Shown: one piece after another, positions 23,160 to 25,409 of the stretch
Position numbering within the stretch: position 1 is the first letter of the stretch
Layout of the letters: the number at the start of each line of letters is the position of its first letter
Assembly: GCA_964646425.1 (NCBI GenBank)
Contig: CAZYEI010000020.1
Location: 1 to 25,409, forward strand
Direction of reading: 5' to 3'
DNA from: CAZYEI01 sp964646425
GTDB lineage: Bacteria > Bacillota_I > Bacilli_A > RFN20 > JAISJY01
Length of the DNA: 25,409 bases
Position numbers and translations under genes: made by a program
The notes under the pieces: generated by a model
What the model was told of the DNA's origin: nothing
What the model saw: the letters and a program-made list of their open reading frames with translations, nothing else
Databases searched by the model: none

Positions 23160-24512
23160 TTATACCTTATTAACTACACCAGCAAATAAAGTAACATCAT
23201 AACTATCAGTTAAAATAAAACCAAAAGACTTATCTACAACATAATCAGAATATACATAAGTAACTTCCTCAAAAGGGGCACTAGATGTGTCTACTTCCAT
23301 TATTGTAACTGCGGCACCCTCTATTCCTTCTTTATTAACCTCTAGTTTTGTTTTATGGATAATTTTTTCAACTCTTACATTGTCATTTGTTAAATTAGTT
23401 AAATCACATGATGAATTAAATAACGCTTGAATATTAAACTTTGTTTCTAAGACATCTTTTATATCATCGCTGAAACTAGCTTCATATTCAGGAAATAAGC
23501 ATCTAGTTAAATACACTATTTTATTTTCAGAATCATAAGGTCTATATTCATTTGAAGCTATATTATTGACTGTTTTTAATGTTTTTTCTGTAAAGATTTC
23601 TTCAATTTTATATTCTTCTTTAGGGACAATAAACTTAATTTTAAAACCATGTTCAGTTTTAGTATAAAAATGAGTAAATTTTTCTTCTTCGTATACTTGA
23701 CCTTGACAATAGTTACCTTTTAATAATTTTGTATTTGTTATTTCTCCATTATTATTAACAAAATCATAAGATTCAGCAGTAAAATTCAAATGATTTTCTT
23801 TACTCCAAATTTCTTTTATATAAAATGTATTAACTAAGGCAAAAATTGTATAAGGTGATAAATTAAAATTACCATCAATCAATCCTTTTGTATTTTCGTA
23901 TACATAATCACTTAATAACTTGTTGGCTAAACTATTATTTTTAAAAAAAGGTACACTATAAGAATCACTATGGTAATAAGTTGCTAAATTATCTAATCCT
24001 TGATTCTTTAAAACAACTCCTTCATTAATCCATAAAGAATTCTTTATTATTTCATGTGCCAAAACATTTTCCTCTTTATTCATATTTACGTATTTAAATT
24101 CCCTATTTGTTAGTGAATACAAATAACTTGTATATGCTATCACCTCATCATATGTGACTCCTACAGCATCAAGCATTTCTTGTCTTGTAGTTTCATTTGA
24201 ACTTTCTATTGCCATTGCTAAAGCCATATATATTGAAATTGGTGATACTGTATAATTTCCATTCTTATATTCACTTCGATAACCATATATTTCAGTAGAT
24301 AATTTAGCGGCAAAAGTATCGATTTTATTTAAAAATTCTTTAAACCCCTCTTCTTTATATTGTTTCCATGAATAATTATTTTTTATATTAGCAGCTCTTA
24401 ATTGATAACCATCTAAATTCACATTTTCATTTATACCACTATTTCCGAAATTAATATTATTACAAGAAACTAATGTCATTAATATTAAAGAACAAAATAA
24501 AACTTTCTTCAT
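23160..24512 (-). CDS. Lipoprotein serpin (serine-protease-inhibitor fold)
   Basis: The protein has 450 residues. MKKVLFCSLILMTLVSC is a signal peptide with the lipobox LVSC, so the inhibitor should be lipid-anchored outside the cell. The serpin fold follows: YTVSPISIYMALAMAIESSN (helix B), NTFYIKEIWS (strand 3A/breach), IHKTKLEVNKEGIEGAAVTI (strand 5A and hinge) near 385-405, and DKSFGFILTDSYDVTLFAGV at the C-terminus. The hinge has Gly at P15 and small residues GAAV at P12-P9, as in inhibitory serpins, though P14 is Ile instead of Thr or Ser. The reactive loop is longer than in antitrypsin by about eight residues, so the P1 residue cannot be fixed; Ser is a candidate. The ATG at 24512 with AGAGGTG is chosen over a GTG 12 bases upstream. 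It likely protects the cell from host or competitor proteases. Confidence 0.92.
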   Translation of the reverse strand: MKKVLFCSLILMTLVSCNNINFGNSGINENVNLDGYQLRAANIKNNYSWKQYKEEGFKEFLNKIDTFAAKLSTEIYGYRSEYKNGNYTVSPISIYMALAMAIESSNETTRQEMLDAVGVTYDEVIAYTSYLYSLTNREFKYVNMNKEENVLAHEIIKNSLWINEGVVLKNQGLDNLATYYHSDSYSVPFFKNNSLANKLLSDYVYENTKGLIDGNFNLSPYTIFALVNTFYIKEIWSKENHLNFTAESYDFVNNNGEITNTKLLKGNYCQGQVYEEEKFTHFYTKTEHGFKIKFIVPKEEYKIEEIFTEKTLKTVNNIASNEYRPYDSENKIVYLTRCLFPEYEASFSDDIKDVLETKFNIQALFNSSCDLTNLTNDNVRVEKIIHKTKLEVNKEGIEGAAVTIMEVDTSSAPFEEVTYVYSDYVVDKSFGFILTDSYDVTLFAGVVNKV

Positions 24513-24615
24513 AATTATTTTCACCTCTTCTAATAATTAATACACTATTATTATTTATTTGGGTGCATTTATTATTACAAAAAACATAATTATAGATTTA
24601 TTTTTAATTTAAAAG

Positions 24616-24621
24616 TATAAT
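24616..24621 (+). promoter_or_regulatory. -10 box of the small lipoprotein gene
   Basis: A perfect TATAAT 23 bases before the start codon. The -35 (around 24593-24598, TAGATT) is weak. Confidence 0.5.
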
Positions 24622-24643
24622 ATACTTAGAGGTGGTGAATTAT

Positions 24644-24856
24644 ATGAAAAAAATTATTTTTGTGTTTCTAATATTTATATTAGCTAGTTGCAATAATCCA
24701 TTAAGCAGTTCTAACAATACTTCTACAACTACTAATAGCACAAACACAACTTCCAATAATTCTCTATCAAACTTACCAGCTAGCTCAAATAAAGATAATA
24801 ACTCATCAAAAAGTAATGATGATGGTTATTTACCTTGGATTCCAAAGAAAGATTAA
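24644..24856 (+). CDS. Small Ser/Asn/Thr-rich lipoprotein
   Basis: The protein has 70 residues. MKKIIFVFLIFILASC is a short signal peptide ending in the lipobox LASC; the mature part is 54 residues. It is low-complexity (Ser, Asn, Thr, then a Lys/Asp-rich end) and closes with DGYLPWIPKKD. There is no globular domain. The ATG at 24644 is preceded by AGAGGTGGTGA; a GTG at 24632 is part of that site. It may be a spacer-type surface lipoprotein or a small stress or immunity-type lipoprotein; nothing in the sequence decides. It is divergent from the serpin gene and ends in a strong terminator. Confidence 0.72.
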   Translation: MKKIIFVFLIFILASCNNPLSSSNNTSTTTNSTNTTSNNSLSNLPASSNKDNNSSKSNDDGYLPWIPKKD

Positions 24857-24860
24857 ATAA

Positions 24861-24899
24861 AAAACGAGAATACAGCTTTATTGTATTCTCGTTTTTTTT
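24861..24899. terminator. Strong bidirectional terminator
   Basis: AAAACGAGAATACA and TGTATTCTCGTTTT are perfect 14-base arms around GCTTTAT, with A- and T-runs on both sides. It serves the plus-strand lipoprotein gene and the minus-strand peptide gene that ends at 24898. Confidence 0.95.
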
Positions 24900-25044
24900 A
24901 ATCTACCCAATCCCAATTAACAGCGTCTTTATCTTCTAAAATATCTTTTCCAAATAGATTATTTAGGAGAGAAGATGTTGTTATTGTTTCTTCAAGATTA
25001 TATTCTTTAATTTCAATTAAAGGTTTTTTATATGTTCTTTTCAT
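24898..25044 (-). CDS. 48-residue conserved-looking peptide after a surface protein
   Basis: The ATG at 25044 follows AGGAGG with good spacing and the frame runs to a TAA at 24898. The protein begins MKRTYKKPLIEIKEYNLEET and ends in acidic, Trp-containing DKDAVNWDWVD. The opening Y-K-K-P-x-I-E-[IV] followed by ITTSS resembles a recurrent class of short ORFs in gut Bacillota and Bacteroidota. From memory, such ORFs are sometimes near large surface proteins, and some may be modified-peptide (RiPP-like) precursors; that is not established here. There is no signal peptide. The gene starts 23 bases after the stop of the repeat surface protein, so it belongs to the same transcript. The role is unknown. 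Confidence 0.7.
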   Translation of the reverse strand: MKRTYKKPLIEIKEYNLEETITTSSLLNNLFGKDILEDKDAVNWDWVD

Positions 25045-25067
25045 CTTATTTTCCTCCTTAAATTACT

Positions 25068-25409
25068 CTATTTTAAAGTAAATACAACCCATCTTGTAAT
25101 ACTATTATAAGTATTATTACCAGTAACAGTAACTACCATAGCATAAGTTCCTGTTTCAGTAGGGAAATCATTGCTATAGAAAGCTTCGTTTTTCTCATAG
25201 TGAACTGTATATGTTAAATCGCCTTCAACAGTAACACTAGGAGCAGAGTCAACACCAATAGTTAATGTTGTCCCTGGTTCGATAGAGAAAGTAACTTCTG
25301 GATCAACTTTTTCCATGTTATTGGCTTCAACTAAAGTAAATACAACCCATTTTTTAGTGCTATTATAAGTAGCATTACCAGTAACAGTAACTACCATAGC
25401 ATAAGTTCC
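25068..25409 (-). CDS. Repetitive surface protein, C-terminal part (5' end outside the window)
   Basis: The frame is open to the window edge, and 113 residues of the C-terminus are visible. They show a repeat unit of 86 residues: GTYAMVVTVTGN.TYNS...WVVFTL followed by VEANNMEKVDPEVTFSIEP, GTTLTIGVDSAPSVTVEG and a YTVHYEKNEAFYSNDFPTET segment. The start of the unit is seen twice. This is a bacterial Ig-like or MBG-type beta-sandwich repeat, as found in adhesins and S-layer-like proteins. No LPXTG-type anchor follows the last repeat; the protein ends FTLK, so the anchor must be elsewhere, or none exists. The length and N-terminus are unknown because the gene begins beyond 25409. Confidence 0.8.
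   Translation of the reverse strand, partial: GTYAMVVTVTGNATYNSTKKWVVFTLVEANNMEKVDPEVTFSIEPGTTLTIGVDSAPSVTVEGDLTYTVHYEKNEAFYSNDFPTETGTYAMVVTVTGNNTYNSITRWVVFTLK
25075..25151 (-). repeat. Direct repeat, copy 1 (258-base period)
   Basis: 77 bases matching 25333-25409 at about 71 of 77 positions, encoding the WVVFTL...GTYAMVVTVTGN motif of the surface protein. Such near-identical coding repeats suggest recent duplication or homogenisation by recombination, and can shift in number. Confidence 0.9.
25333..25409 (-). repeat. Direct repeat, copy 2 (258-base period)
   Basis: The partner of 25075-25151, cut by the window edge; more copies probably lie to the right. Confidence 0.9.

Noticed and set aside
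1..25409. CRISPR array, tRNA or rRNA genes
   Set aside because: No regularly spaced short repeats and no cloverleaf or conserved rRNA segments were seen by eye; the only repeats are the 258-base coding ones.
1..25409. Mycoplasma-type code (TGA as Trp)
   Set aside because: Trp is written TGG and TGA acts as a true stop, for example ending the ATPase gene at 7043.

Overview
The window reads as a chromosome segment of a low-GC Bacillota/Mycoplasmatota-type bacterium, in the broad neighbourhood of gut Erysipelotrichia, RF39 or Acholeplasma-like lineages. The reasons are the extreme AT content of almost all genes, AGGAGG-type ribosome binding sites, a HrcA/CIRCE operator, a type III (GlnN) glutamine synthetase, Sec lipoproteins with Gram-positive-style lipoboxes, and small secreted or surface proteins. 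TGA is used as a stop codon (for example at 7043-7045), so this is the standard code and not the Mycoplasma code. The lineage is an inference; no rRNA or marker gene is present.

Left part (1-5440). A CIRCE operator sits at the very edge, probably serving a chaperone gene outside the window. A small XRE regulator (355-687) follows. A patchwork region comes next: a sigma-factor-like ORF (944-1489) collides 3'-to-3' with a minus-strand reading frame (1354-2034) that is broken by one in-frame TAA. Beyond this is a short orphan frame that stops abruptly near 2097. From about 2097 to 5150 the base composition becomes visibly richer in G+C. This segment is an apparently imported two-gene cassette: an XRE regulator with a TPR-like C-terminus, translationally coupled to a half-size ABC exporter, preceded by a leader with two strong hairpins. 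Immediately right of the exporter stop codon is a frameshifted remnant of a D12-class DNA adenine methylase. The cassette therefore seems to have landed in, or replaced part of, a decayed restriction-modification or mobile locus.

Middle part (5441-15976). A minus-strand operon encodes two ABC ATPases and one ABC-2 permease, divergent from a TetR regulator that shares its promoter region. A plus-strand operon follows: TPR-like membrane protein, PP2C-type phosphatase and PHP-family phosphoesterase, closed by a terminator. Then come glutamine synthetase III, a small glycine-rich membrane protein with a clear promoter overlapped by a palindrome, and an Lgt-family membrane protein in which the usual catalytic His is absent.

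Right part (16024-25409). On the minus strand lie a large TPR protein, then a Y-family DNA polymerase with an overlapping YolD-like gene. An export-oriented group follows: a secreted alkaline phosphatase downstream of a large lipoprotein with InlB-type repeats and a probable starch-binding CBM26 domain, a lipoprotein serpin, and a tiny Ser/Asn/Thr-rich lipoprotein on the plus strand. The window ends in the 3' part of a repetitive surface protein, followed in the same transcript by an unlisted 48-residue peptide gene. The extracellular genes suggest a host- or polysaccharide-associated life: carbohydrate binding, phosphate scavenging, protease inhibition and adhesion.
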